A stretch of DNA of 64,000 nucleotides from positions 53,115 to 117,114 of the forward strand of contig CAWJIH010000012.1 of NCBI GenBank assembly GCA_963842975.1. The letters run 5' to 3'. Positions 18,464 to 27,158 of this stretch are shown piece by piece. Source of the stretch: JACJWR01 sp963842975. Its GTDB lineage: Bacteria; Actinomycetota; Actinomycetes; S36-B12; UBA10799. Each line of letters opens with the position of its first letter. The first letter of the stretch is position 1. The notes under the pieces were generated by a model. The model was not told the origin of the DNA. It saw nothing but the letters and a program-made list of their open reading frames with translations, and made no database searches. The translations under genes and the position numbers were made by a program.

Positions 18464-18928
18464 GTGGTGGTGAAGGCGACGGCTGCCGATGAGGCGGCGA
18501 TGCGGTTGGCGCTGTCCGTTGCCGGGCGGTCAGGGGACGACGTCCCGGTCGGCGCGGTGGTGCTTGATCCCGCCGGTGGCGTGCTGGCCACCGCTGCGAA
18601 CCGACGAGAAGCCGACCGGGATCCCACCGCGCACGCGGAAATCTTGGCGCTGCGGCAGGCCGGGGCGAGGCACGGCGACGGTTGGCGACTTTCCGGTTGC
18701 ACGCTTGTGGTGACCTTGGAGCCGTGCACGATGTGTGCTGGCGCGGCCGTCGCGGCGCGTGTGGATCGGTTGGTGTTCGGCGCCTTCGACGACAAGGCCG
18801 GGGCGGTCGGCGGTCTCTGGGATGTGGTGCGCGACCCGCGCCTTCCGCACCGGATGGAGGTGGTTTCCGGGGTGTTGGCAGGTGACGCCGCCAGGCTGCT
18901 GACTGATTTCTTCACTCAACGGCGGTGA
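18464..18928 (+). CDS. tadA: tRNA-specific adenosine deaminase
   Basis: 154 residues. Zinc-dependent cytidine/adenosine deaminase fold with HAE (His57, Glu59) and PCTMC (Cys88, Cys91), the metal ligands and catalytic glutamate. It converts adenosine-34 of tRNA-Arg(ACG) to inosine and is normally essential. Three consecutive GTG codons open the gene (18464, 18467, 18470); the exact start is uncertain. No tRNA gene was found in the 200 bp downstream, although tRNA-Ser often follows tadA in actinobacteria. Confidence 0.9.
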   Translation: MVVKATAADEAAMRLALSVAGRSGDDVPVGAVVLDPAGGVLATAANRREADRDPTAHAEILALRQAGARHGDGWRLSGCTLVVTLEPCTMCAGAAVAARVDRLVFGAFDDKAGAVGGLWDVVRDPRLPHRMEVVSGVLAGDAARLLTDFFTQRR

Positions 18929-19061
18929 GAGCGTTGGGGTACTGGCCTTGCTGGTAGTACTCAGGCGGGTTGGCCCGACCGAACAACCATCCCTTGGTCC
19001 AGCCAACCCCAACTCGGCAGCCCCAGCCGGCAGCGGCCATAGCTGCCGGTGCTATCGGATC

Positions 19062-19080
19062 ACGACCGCCGAAGGCTAGG
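19062..19080 (+). repeat. 19-bp repeat, copy A (with -10 hexamer)
   Basis: ACGACCGCCGAAGGCTAGG occurs here and again, identically, at 22743-22761. In this copy the end of the repeat runs into TAGGGT (19077-19082), a good -10 for the RCC1-repeat gene that starts at 19131. Confidence 0.5.
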
Positions 19081-19130
19081 GTTGGGCCAACTGCAATGGG
19101 TAGGCCGGCTCTCAGGAGGGGTCATCGGCA

Positions 19131-21049
19131 ATGCGAACGTGGATTCTTGCCCCAGTGATAGCCGCTATGGCGACCGCTCTTCTTCCAGTGGGAGCCGCAG
19201 CCAACGATGCCACGCCCTACTCGTGGGGCGCAAACAACTCGGGCCAGGTGTCGAGCCGGCTTGACGCGATCCGTACCACCCCTTTCAGGGCGTCGATTCC
19301 CGCTGAAGCAGCGGGTCAAGACGTGCTTGGTTTGGCCTCCGGGTCGGCGCATTCCTGTGCCTACTCCGTGGAGGGTGAGGTCTTCTGTTGGGGCGACAAC
19401 AGCGGCGGGCAACTCGGCAACGGCAATTCAGATGTGACGACTGGCTCCGTTCGCTTGGTGGGCCTCGGACCATCTGTCGGGCGGCGGGTAGCGGACGTCG
19501 CGGCGGGCAGTCAACACACCTGCGCGCTGACCGAAGCCGGACGGGTGTGGTGTTGGGGGCGTAACTTCAATGGCCAGGTGGGGGATGGCACGACGCAGCC
19601 GCGTTTCCGTCCGGTGGAGGCGACCGGCAACCTGGTCGGTCTCAAAGTTGTGCAGGTGACGGCCGGTGGAGCTCACACCTGCGCCCTCACAGATGATGGT
19701 GAGGTGTGGTGCTGGGGCCGAAATAGCGAGGGCCAGCTTGGCGATGGCAGCAAGAACGCCGCTTCGAGTCCGGTGCAGGTGGCGGGATTGCCTCAGGGCG
19801 TGACATTCACGTCGATCGCCGCCGGCGAGGGTTTCACCTGTGGAACTGCAAGTGACGGCGGGGCGTATTGCTGGGGCCGCAACAGCGACGGGCAGCTTGG
19901 CGACGGCGGGAACACCAACCGCTTGAGTCCGATCCGAGTGGCGCTGCCGCCGGACGCGTCTGTGTTGCAGGTCGCCACAGGTCGGAGTCACGCCTGCGCC
20001 GTACTGAGCGACTCGAATGTCTATTGCTGGGGTAGCAACGACAGCGGGCAGCTGGGTGATGGCACAACTTCGGCTAGTGCTGTTCCGGTGTCCGTCGGGG
20101 GTGAGGTGGCTGGCCGTCTGGTCTCGAGGGTTGCTGTGGGCACGCGCCACACCTGCGCCGAGACCGCCCCTGCGGTGGCATATTGCTGGGGTGCCAATGA
20201 GTCTGGTCAGTTGGGAAACGGTTCCACTGCTGACAGCCCGCTGCCGGTACTTGTCCGCTCACGCGTGTCACAGAAGGCCGACACCCCGGTTGTGGGGATC
20301 GCAGCAGGGAATAACTTCAGCTCCGCCCTGCTCGCGTCGGCGGCCACGCCGAGCGCGCCCACGGATCTGCAACTCAGTGGCAGCGTCCTCACCTGGCAGC
20401 CGCCTCGATTGGGCGGGCCAGGGCGATGCTGGGCTCACTCGCTACCAGATCTCCTATCGCCCAGTCGGCGCGGCCAAGAGCGCACTATTTGGGTACCTCC
20501 CTGGTGACGTCACGAGGATCGACCTTGGGCAGTCGTGCCCGAGACTACTCGGTATGTACGCTCAAGGGCGGACCGCTTATCCCCGGCAGCAACTACATCT
20601 GGACTGTGGCGGCCGTGACGGCTGGTGGCAAAGCGGGGACGGCGTCGAATCCGTTGGCTGCGGTGTGGCAGGGGCCGGAACGACAACCGCCAGTTACTTC
20701 AGCGGATGCAACACCCAGCATGCCTGTCGTACTCGGTCTGAGCGGCTCCACATTGACTTGGAGTCCGCCGGAATTCAACGGAGGTTTCGGGGCCGAAACC
20801 GCGCAGTACAGCATTCGCATCAGGCCAGTCGGTGAGCGATCCTTCTCCGAATACGCGAGCGTACCGTCGTTCATCACCTCGTTTGACCTGCTTGGACCAT
20901 GCCCCATGGGTGGGGTGTGCCCCAAGAAGGGCGGCGACCTGGTGCCGGGCGCGGCTTACGAGTTATGGGTGTACGCACTCGGGGCTGACGGCAGCACATC
21001 CAAGGTTCCACGTGGTGGTCAACCGTTTGCCTTCGTCTGGCTCGGGTGA
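19131..21049 (+). CDS. secreted RCC1-repeat beta-propeller protein with fibronectin-like C-terminus, two frameshifts
   Basis: Starts at ATG 19131 behind AGGAGG with a Sec signal (MRTWILAPVIAAMATALLPVGAAA). At least six RCC1 repeats follow, each with Cys-Ala-x-Thr/Ser and WGxNxxGQLGDG (HTCALTEAGRVWCWGRNFNG and similar), predicting a seven-bladed propeller with paired cysteines. After the propeller (to about codon 400) come two fibronectin-III-like modules. The frame shifts once near 20424 (into DAGLTRYQISYRPVG) and again near 20539 (into DYSVCTLKGGPLIPG), each by one apparent extra base, and then reads to the TGA at 21047-21049. The two modules resemble each other (ISYRPVG / IRIRPVG; GGPLIPG / GGDLVPG), supporting the repair. 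RCC1 itself is a nucleotide exchange factor; the bacterial secreted forms have no known function. Confidence 0.8.
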
Positions 21050-21101
21050 GTGGTCCGTTGGGGCGAATAGTCTGGGGCGGCGTGGGGCTGTGGACTGTGC
21101 G

Positions 21102-22691
21102 CTATCGCTGCTCGATGCCTAGCAGGTTCACTTGCGAAAATGGTGTGAAACCCACGTTCCCGAAACCCCCAGCAGACTCAATCGAGGCTGTCTCAAACCA
21201 CAGGGGCGCCGATGGCAGGTCGGCTGCCAAGACCTTCTCGGCGTTTTGATAGGTGGTCAGTGACTCCTTGGAGTTCAGGGTGGCGGCTTGGTTCACCGCC
21301 GCGTCGAAGAAGGGGTTGCTGTAGCGGCTCCAGTTTTCTGCGCCGCCGGTGCTGTAGTTGGGCACAAGGAAGTCTTGGATCGACGGGTAGGTCATGTTCT
21401 GACGCGTCAGGAATGGGCTGGTCATCTGATTGGACAAGATTGCCGCTGCTATGGACTCGTCGGTGTCGAAGGGCTGGCCGGCACACGGGATGGACAGGGT
21501 GTTCGTGATGCTGCTGCAGATGGCCGTGACGTGCTGCGCAGTGTCTGGATCCGAGACGAAAGCGATGGTCAACTCGCCGCTATAGCCACCTATGCCAGCG
21601 AGGGTGGTGTTCGCCTTGTCGTAGTTGTAGGTGCAGTTGGCGCGGCAGCCGTTTGCCCGGTAGCCGTTGGCAACAGGGGATACCCAACCGGTGGCCTTCG
21701 ACAAGGCAATGCGGGACTCGTTCAGCACGATATTGTCTCGGTCGATCGCCATCGAGATTGCAGCGCGGAGGTCTGAATCGGCGAATCGGGCGTCGTAGAG
21801 AGGGAAATTCAGTGTCCAGAGGTAGCCGGTCACCTGTTCCGACATCGTGAGGCCGGAACCCTCGACATCCTCGGGCGGTGCTACCCCAGGGCTTCCTTGG
21901 CGAATTGCGAAATCGTTCAGCTCCTCTTGTTCCTGTGGGCTCGTGGCCGACTCGGCAGGCACGATGTCGATGCGATCAAGTTTGCCGCGGGTGCCCAGGT
22001 ACTCACTGAAGCGTTGCAGTTGAAGCGAGCCATCCGGGTTGCGCTCAGACACCTGGTAGGGACCGTTCCCGATGGGCTGTTCGGCGAACGCCCTAGGGTT
22101 GTCGAAGAAGGCTTGAGGTAACGGTGCGTAGGCCGGTGATGCAAGGAGGACTGGGAACTGTGAGTTGGGAGCCGACAGCGTGACCGTGAACTCCAGATCG
22201 GACGACTTGCTGAGCCCGGCCAGCTCGGAAGTTTGCGGATTAGGGCCGGAAACTGCATCGAAGCCGAGGATCGGCGCGAATAGCGCCCCGCCGGGTTGGC
22301 GGTGGGGGCCGTAGGCGACATAGTTCCAGGCATTGATGAAGGAATCCGCCGTCATAGGGCTGCCGTCATGAAAGGTCCAGTCCTTGCGCAGCGTGATGGC
22401 CCAGGTCTGCTGGTCAGTGGTTTCAATTTTGGCGGCGGCGGCGTTCGACGGCGTTCCCTTCGCCCCGCGGAAGCCAGTTAGTCCGGTGAATACGGCAGCA
22501 ACCATGTTGCCGGTGACTGGATCGAGGGAGGTTCCAGGCACCAAGCTCCCTACGGGGGCGGGAACCTCCACTGTGGCGGAGGAGCGACCCCAGTCCGATT
22601 GAGGCTCCACCGCACACGAACTCACCAGGGCCGCTGCCACCGCGGACGCGGCAACGGGCAACAGGACCACCTTCGGTGGTGAGATCGACAC
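21102..22691 (-). CDS. family 5 extracellular solute-binding lipoprotein (oligopeptide type)
   Basis: 529 residues from GTG 22691. Lipoprotein signal with lipobox VSSC (Cys26). Family 5 (OppA/DppA-like) features are present: WAITLRKDWTFHDGSPMTADSFINAWNY, PIGNGPYQVSERNPDGSLQLQRFSEYLG and AISMAIDRDNIV. It would capture peptides or similar ligands for an ABC importer, but no permease or ATPase gene is nearby, so it is an orphan binding protein or serves a transporter elsewhere. Four clustered cysteines (NGCRANCTY and later CSS/PCAG) are unusual for the family and may form disulfides. Confidence 0.88.
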   Translation of the reverse strand: MSISPPKVVLLPVAASAVAAALVSSCAVEPQSDWGRSSATVEVPAPVGSLVPGTSLDPVTGNMVAAVFTGLTGFRGAKGTPSNAAAAKIETTDQQTWAITLRKDWTFHDGSPMTADSFINAWNYVAYGPHRQPGGALFAPILGFDAVSGPNPQTSELAGLSKSSDLEFTVTLSAPNSQFPVLLASPAYAPLPQAFFDNPRAFAEQPIGNGPYQVSERNPDGSLQLQRFSEYLGTRGKLDRIDIVPAESATSPQEQEELNDFAIRQGSPGVAPPEDVEGSGLTMSEQVTGYLWTLNFPLYDARFADSDLRAAISMAIDRDNIVLNESRIALSKATGWVSPVANGYRANGCRANCTYNYDKANTTLAGIGGYSGELTIAFVSDPDTAQHVTAICSSITNTLSIPCAGQPFDTDESIAAAILSNQMTSPFLTRQNMTYPSIQDFLVPNYSTGGAENWSRYSNPFFDAAVNQAATLNSKESLTTYQNAEKVLAADLPSAPLWFETASIESAGGFGNVGFTPFSQVNLLGIEQR

Positions 22692-22742
22692 CTTGCATCC
22701 CTTCGCTGGGTGAGTGCTCGCTGCCCAGCCTATGCGGTTGAA

Positions 22743-22761
22743 ACGACCGCCGAAGGCTAGG
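22743..22761. repeat. 19-bp repeat, copy B
   Basis: Identical to 19062-19080. Here it spans the TAG stop codon of the Pr6Pr-like gene on the minus strand (22757-22759) and lies 52 bp upstream of the solute-binding-protein start. Confidence 0.5.
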
Positions 22762-23585
22762 CCGGGTCGTTTACCCCGGTTGAACTCGCACCGCGACTCA
22801 GTCGTGTTGGCTTTGCACCCCGGCTGAGCAGCCGGTCGAGGCCGAGGAACAGGGTGGCCATGAGAAGTCCCAGAATCACCACGATGAGTAGGTTGAGTGC
22901 GACGCCGACGTATCCGGCGGCCTCAACCCCGGGAATGAGCGGCGCCGGCCCGCCGGTGCCGTCGTAGTCGACGTTGATGAATGGGTACGGGTAGAAGTTG
23001 ACGCCACGCTGAAGCGGAGTATTGGCGCATTGGTCGCCCGGGGCATTGACCGCCATTGCGCCGTGAATCAAGGTGTAGACAACCCACACGACCGGAACGA
23101 TCATCATCTTCGGCACTAGGTCCCAAGTAAACCGCGGCCGCGGTCCGAACAGCAGGAAGCCGAGCAACGTCGCCCAAGGCACGATGTAGTGGAATCCGAG
23201 ATTCGTGTAGATTCCCCAGCCGCAGGGGTTGGCAGTCGGCGCCAGGATGATTGCGTAGATCAGACCGGTGATGACGATCATCACCAATGCGGTAATCCGC
23301 AGCCAGCGGAACAGGGCCCCGTCGCGGGTCGGATCGGCTACCAGCATCCAGTTGACGACCAGCGCGATGATGTTCGACCAAATGGTGAAGTAACTCAGCG
23401 TGAAGACGATCCCGTTGAGCTGCCCCGCCACTTACGGGGCTGGTGGCCGACACGATGAGGCTTATCGTCAGCGCCGATGTGCCCACGAGGGCTACCAGCA
23501 GGTGGTAGATGCGTGCAATCGGCACCATGGTGCCAGTGGGCGCGACAGTCCGGGTGGACGTGCTGGCTTCCGCTGTGGCAGACAT
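22757..23585 (-). CDS. Pr6Pr family membrane protein, frameshifted
   Basis: The repaired protein has about 275 residues. From ATG 23585 (MSATAEASTSTRTV) the first frame gives the first helix (IYHLLVALVGTSALTISLIVS); one base later, near 23432, the frame continues GQLNGIVFTLSYFTIWSNIIALVVNW through five more helices, with YTNLGFHYIVPWATLLGFLLFG, VYTLIHGAMA and FYPYPFINVD. These match the Pr6Pr (FAR-17a/AIG1-like, integral six-helix) proteins common in actinobacteria, whose conserved His and Thr residues lie in helices. One extra base near 23431-23434 accounts for the break. Function unknown. Confidence 0.75.
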
Positions 23586-23807
23586 GCGCCCTATGGTGAC
23601 GCGCTTCACCGTTTGTTGCGCGGGTATTTGGCTGATTTACGCAAATTGGCCGACTCACACTGCTGTGGTTGACTGCGTCTGTTCGTCCCGCACGATGACC
23701 GCTTCGATCGGGTCCACCCCACCCACGACCACGATCCCGGGCGCTTCCTGGTGGGAACGGCTAGGCCATAGGGTCGGGTGCGGGGGATTCTGTTTGAGGA
23801 GTTGCAG

Positions 23808-25484
23808 ATGACGGTGGAGCGGTACTTTGGGGCGCGGGTCGCCGGGATGGTGGCAGCAGGGCTTCTGCTCGCGGGTTGCGGGTCGGGCTCAGGGCAGTCC
23901 GACCCAGCCAATGTCCGAAGCGACGATCACTTGGTTTCCAATCCCTCCACGACCGGGCAGTACGTCGCCGACTCGGGATTCCGCCCCGATCCGGACGGAT
24001 TCTCCTTCCCCAACTACGGCGATGATCCGGGCGTCGCCGGGTTGGGTGCGGCGCAGTTGGTGGAGTTGTTCGGTCAGCAGGCTTGCCTGACGCCAAGTGG
24101 TGCGGCATGTCGGTTGGGCTCGCCCGCCACCACCTGGCTGCAGGTGATGAACAACGCCGCGGCGGGCGGCCATTGCGAGGGGATGGCCGCTTTGAGCCAG
24201 GTTTTCGCAGCAGGTACGCAGTCCCCGAGCGAGTACGGTGCCGAGACCACGTTTGGGTTGCCCTTCGAGGGAAACCAGGGATTGCAGCGCGATATCGCCC
24301 GCTGGTTCAGCACGCAGGCCACCGAACCCACCCAGAGCAGTGAGCTGCGGGGCAAGTCGCCAGTCGAGATCCTCGACCTGCTGATTGAGACGCTGCCGGC
24401 CGAGCGCACACCCGAAAATACCTACACCCTCGGGATCTTCCAGCCTGAGTTCGAAGGTGGCCACGCCATCACCCCCTACGCCGTGGAGGACCGTGGCGAC
24501 GGCGTGTTCTGGATCATGGTCTACGACAACAACTTTCCCGGCGAATCACGCGCGCTGGCCGTGGACCGGGAAACCGAGGCGTGGAGCTACCTGGCGTCCA
24601 CCAATCCGGAGGAGCCGGAAGCGGTCTACGTCGGCGACAAGGACTCTGGCACTCTCACACTCACCGCACTGGCACCAAGGTTGGTCCAGCAGGAGTGCCC
24701 CTTCTGCCGCGGTGAACTCGACGACGAGGTAGCTGAGAGCGGCACCAACCAGTTCAGCCTTACCGGCGCTGCCGCGCAGTCCAGCGACACGGACTTCTAC
24801 CTCACCGATGCGGCCGACCAGCAATTGGGCCGGGCAGCGGGCAGGCTGGTGAGGGACGTTCCGGACGGTCGCATCATCCCCCTCTCGCAGGGGCCGGGGT
24901 TGGCGCCAGCGCCGTTCCTGGAAGCCCCCGCGTCGCTGGACACAACGGTGACGATCGCTTCGCAAGAGGAATCCACGGCGCTGGATTTCGCCATGATCGG
25001 TGCCGGGTATGACGTGCTGATCTCCGGGGTGAATGCGCCCGACGGCGCCACCGCGCAGGTGCGGCTGGCGGCCGACGGCAGCAGAGTGACGTACTCCCAG
25101 AAGCCGGTCGCAGGGCCGAACATGTCGGTGGCCGTGGAGAACGCCGAGGGTTACGTGTTTGACCTCAACCTCGACATTGTGCGAATGGTCGCGGAGGACG
25201 CTTCGATCACGATTGCATCGCCGGACGAGACCGCCGATGTGGTTGTTGGCTCTCCGACTGCCGGGCGGTACTCCCTCTCGATCGACGTGGTGGGCCCAGA
25301 TGATTCCGAGCGGCAGTTGGTGGTTGCGGAGTTTGACTTGGCCTCGAGCCAGCAAGTGGTGCTCAATTTTGAGCAATGGCGGCCGGGAGGGCCGTTGCAG
25401 GCCGATGTGATCGACGAATTCGGCGAGGCAGCGGGAAGTCTGCAGGTCACCGAAACCACGCCCGCGGTGCCGAGGCCGCTCTAG
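23808..25484 (+). CDS. large lipoprotein with papain-like Cys/His/Asn constellation, unknown family
   Basis: 558 residues from ATG 23808, preceded by GAGGAG; an upstream in-frame GTG (23778) lies three bases after a TAGGGT hexamer and is more likely part of the leader. Lipobox LLAGC (Cys24). Residues 85-270 contain GGHCEGMAALSQVF (Cys123), FEGGHAITPYAVED (His219) and WIMVYDNNFPG (Asp240/Asn241). That order and spacing resemble a papain-fold peptidase or transglutaminase-type active site. The remaining about 300 residues are beta-rich, with no domain I recognise and a CPFCRGEL motif near residue 295. The Cys-His-Asn assignment is inference from spacing and motif context; no substrate can be named. 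It stands alone between divergent or unrelated genes. Confidence 0.75.
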   Translation: MTVERYFGARVAGMVAAGLLLAGCGSGSGQSDPANVRSDDHLVSNPSTTGQYVADSGFRPDPDGFSFPNYGDDPGVAGLGAAQLVELFGQQACLTPSGAACRLGSPATTWLQVMNNAAAGGHCEGMAALSQVFAAGTQSPSEYGAETTFGLPFEGNQGLQRDIARWFSTQATEPTQSSELRGKSPVEILDLLIETLPAERTPENTYTLGIFQPEFEGGHAITPYAVEDRGDGVFWIMVYDNNFPGESRALAVDRETEAWSYLASTNPEEPEAVYVGDKDSGTLTLTALAPRLVQQECPFCRGELDDEVAESGTNQFSLTGAAAQSSDTDFYLTDAADQQLGRAAGRLVRDVPDGRIIPLSQGPGLAPAPFLEAPASLDTTVTIASQEESTALDFAMIGAGYDVLISGVNAPDGATAQVRLAADGSRVTYSQKPVAGPNMSVAVENAEGYVFDLNLDIVRMVAEDASITIASPDETADVVVGSPTAGRYSLSIDVVGPDDSERQLVVAEFDLASSQQVVLNFEQWRPGGPLQADVIDEFGEAAGSLQVTETTPAVPRPL

Positions 25485-25629
25485 TGTAAGGCAGGCCAAG
25501 CCAGCGGGGTTCGCAGGCGCCGCGGGCTACACGTGTGCCGGCATGGGCTACGGTGGCGGCTCACCCAGGTGGGTCGACCATTGCGCAAGCAAGGGACGCT
25601 CTGCTTCGATAACGGCAGGGAGTCTTGTT

Positions 25630-26136
25630 GTGCATAATTTGATCAAGCGTTCACAGTGGAATCGGACGGCACTGGTAGGGGCTGGCGGCGTGCTTGCTGC
25701 ACTTGTGTTGGCCGGTTGCCCCAGCAGCGTCGACGTAACCAACAACTCGCCGACTCCGACGCCGTCCTCGACCAGTTCAGCAGAGAACGGCGGTTCGCCC
25801 GGCCCAGATGGCTCGGGTGGCACTGACGGGTCCACCACCAATAACGGTTCGAACTCCAACGGTGGGTCGAACACGAACAACGGTTCCGACGGCAACGGCG
25901 GGTCGGATTCCAACAACGGCGGGTCGGATTCCAACGGCGGGTCGAACAGCAACGGCGGGTCGACTGACTTCCCGGAGCCGACTTACCCCGATGAGCCGAC
26001 GTACTTCCCGGATCCGACCTACCCCGATGAGCCGACATACCCTGCAGACCCCAGCTACAGCGGCGTCCCGCAGTACACCAACGTGCCCGAATACGGGCCG
26101 GCCGAGCCTGAATACGGGCCGGTCGAACCAGGCTAG
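25630..26136 (+). CDS. low-complexity lipoprotein with Gly/Ser/Asn and Pro/Tyr/Thr/Asp repeats
   Basis: 168 residues from GTG 25630, eight bases after GGGAG. Lipobox VLAGC is followed by a long disordered region: a Gly/Ser/Asn tract (SNGGSN, GSDSNGGS units) of about 70 residues, then imperfect repeats of PEPTYPDEPTYFPDPTYPD and EYGPAEPEYGP. Such composition suggests an extended cell-surface linker or adhesin-like stalk with no globular domain. The repeated codons (aacggcgggtcg units) make this locus prone to slippage. No partner gene is obvious; the TauE/SafE transporter follows 77 bp downstream behind its own promoter. Confidence 0.7.
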   Translation: MHNLIKRSQWNRTALVGAGGVLAALVLAGCPSSVDVTNNSPTPTPSSTSSAENGGSPGPDGSGGTDGSTTNNGSNSNGGSNTNNGSDGNGGSDSNNGGSDSNGGSNSNGGSTDFPEPTYPDEPTYFPDPTYPDEPTYPADPSYSGVPQYTNVPEYGPAEPEYGPVEPG

Positions 26137-26154
26137 TAGTCGTTGCACCCAAGC

Positions 26155-26160
26155 TAGACT
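26155..26160 (+). promoter_or_regulatory. -10 hexamer TAGACT ahead of leader ORF and TauE/SafE gene
   Basis: TAGACT is followed by seven bases and GTG 26168. This spacing matches the leaderless starts found elsewhere in the window, so transcription likely begins at the leader-ORF start codon. Confidence 0.55.
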
Positions 26161-26167
26161 CTGGCTC

Positions 26168-26203
26168 GTGGCCGTTCGGCCTACTCCACACGCTGATGAG
26201 TAA
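26168..26203 (+). CDS. putative 11-codon leaderless leader peptide
   Basis: GTG 26168 to TAA 26201-26203 encodes MAVRPTPHADE (GTG read as Met). It begins exactly where a leaderless transcript from the TAGACT hexamer would start and ends 10 bp before the GTG of the TauE/SafE gene. Short leaderless ORFs upstream of sulfur-metabolism genes are known in mycobacteria and can act in translational attenuation, but those are cysteine-rich and this one has no cysteine. It could instead be a chance ORF in a short leader. Confidence 0.35.
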   Translation: MAVRPTPHADE

Positions 26204-26213
26204 GGCTTGATTC

Positions 26214-26996
26214 GTGCAGATGCCGTCCGTCCCCGCTGGCGTCCCAGTTGGGAAGATCGTGCTGGCTGGCTTGCTCGGCGGGCTGCTGGCAGGGGTGTTC
26301 GGCGTCGGCGGTGGCATCGTCATGGTGCCGTTATTCGTGTTGTTCCTCGGTCTTGATCAGCGCACCGCGGTCGCGACGTCGTTGCTGGCGATCATCCCGA
26401 TCAGCGTGTTGGGGGCGCTTGGATATGCCACCGGAGGTGCGGTGGACTGGGCGGCTGGCGTGGTCGTTGGGCTGGGCAGCATCGTGGGTGGCCAGGTCGG
26501 GGTGCGGCTACTGCCCCGCATCCCGGTGCCCGCGCTGCAGGTTGGCTTCGCGGCGCTGCTGCTGTACTCGGCGTATCAGTTGCTGCAGCCCGACACTGTC
26601 AGCAGCGATGGGCAGGTCGGGCAGTGGTGGCTACTGGTGGGTGTCGGTCTAGTGGCTGGATTGCTGGCGGGGCTGCTAGGTATTGGTGGCGGAATCGTCA
26701 TCATTCCCGGCTTGGTGCTGCTCGCCGGAGCGGATTTGGCCACAGCACGCGGCACCAGTTTGTTGGTCGTACTCATCACAGCCGCCACGGCCTCGATCAC
26801 CACGGTGCGTTCCGGTCAGGCCAACACGGCGATCGGTCTGTGGGCGGGGTTGGTGGGCGCGCCGACCGCTTTGGCGGCCTCACTCGTCGCCCAGGCCATC
26901 CCGCAGCGGCAGGCGGCCTGGCTATTCGCTGGGTTGATGGTGGTCGCGGCAATCCAACTGATCCATAAGGCGTGGGTGTCGCGCAAGGAGACGTGA
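26214..26996 (+). CDS. TauE/SafE family sulfite/anion exporter
   Basis: 260 residues. Seven to eight hydrophobic helices and two internal copies of the family motif: GGLLAGVFGVGGGIVMVPLFV and AGLLAGLLGIGGGIVIIPGLVLLAGADLATARGTSLLVV. This inverted duplication is diagnostic of TauE/SafE (PF01925). Members export sulfite, sulfonates or other small organic anions; the substrate here is not evident. Starts at GTG 26214. See the short ORF just upstream. Confidence 0.9.
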   Translation: MQMPSVPAGVPVGKIVLAGLLGGLLAGVFGVGGGIVMVPLFVLFLGLDQRTAVATSLLAIIPISVLGALGYATGGAVDWAAGVVVGLGSIVGGQVGVRLLPRIPVPALQVGFAALLLYSAYQLLQPDTVSSDGQVGQWWLLVGVGLVAGLLAGLLGIGGGIVIIPGLVLLAGADLATARGTSLLVVLITAATASITTVRSGQANTAIGLWAGLVGAPTALAASLVAQAIPQRQAAWLFAGLMVVAAIQLIHKAWVSRKET

Positions 26997-27000
26997 ATGT

Positions 27001-27158
27001 GTGGGTCACCGCGTGTTCGGAGACCCTGTTTTGTCCGAGTTTGTCGAGGAACTCAGCCAGTTCGACATCGGCGACCACGAACTGGGCAGCTCCCTGGAGC
27101 GCCCCCGCGGGGTGCGTGTCGATGGGGTGCACGCCGCTTTTTTGGCCGTCCCTCAGAG
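27001..27158 (+). other. possible gene remnant overlapping end of metallophosphoesterase
   Basis: From GTG 27001 a frame with strong third-position GC and protein-like composition runs VGHRVFGDPVLSEFVEELSQ, then FDIGDHELGSSLERPRGVRVDGVH, for about 50 codons. It then enters the antisense of the metallophosphoesterase gene (from 27153), where it is just shadow sequence. It could be the 5' part of a gene whose 3' part was lost when this segment was joined, or chance. No family recognised. Confidence 0.25.

Noticed and set aside
18929..19130. tRNA gene after tadA
   Set aside because: Actinobacterial tadA is often followed by tRNA-Ser, but no acceptor/T-arm pairing was found in this 200-bp spacer.
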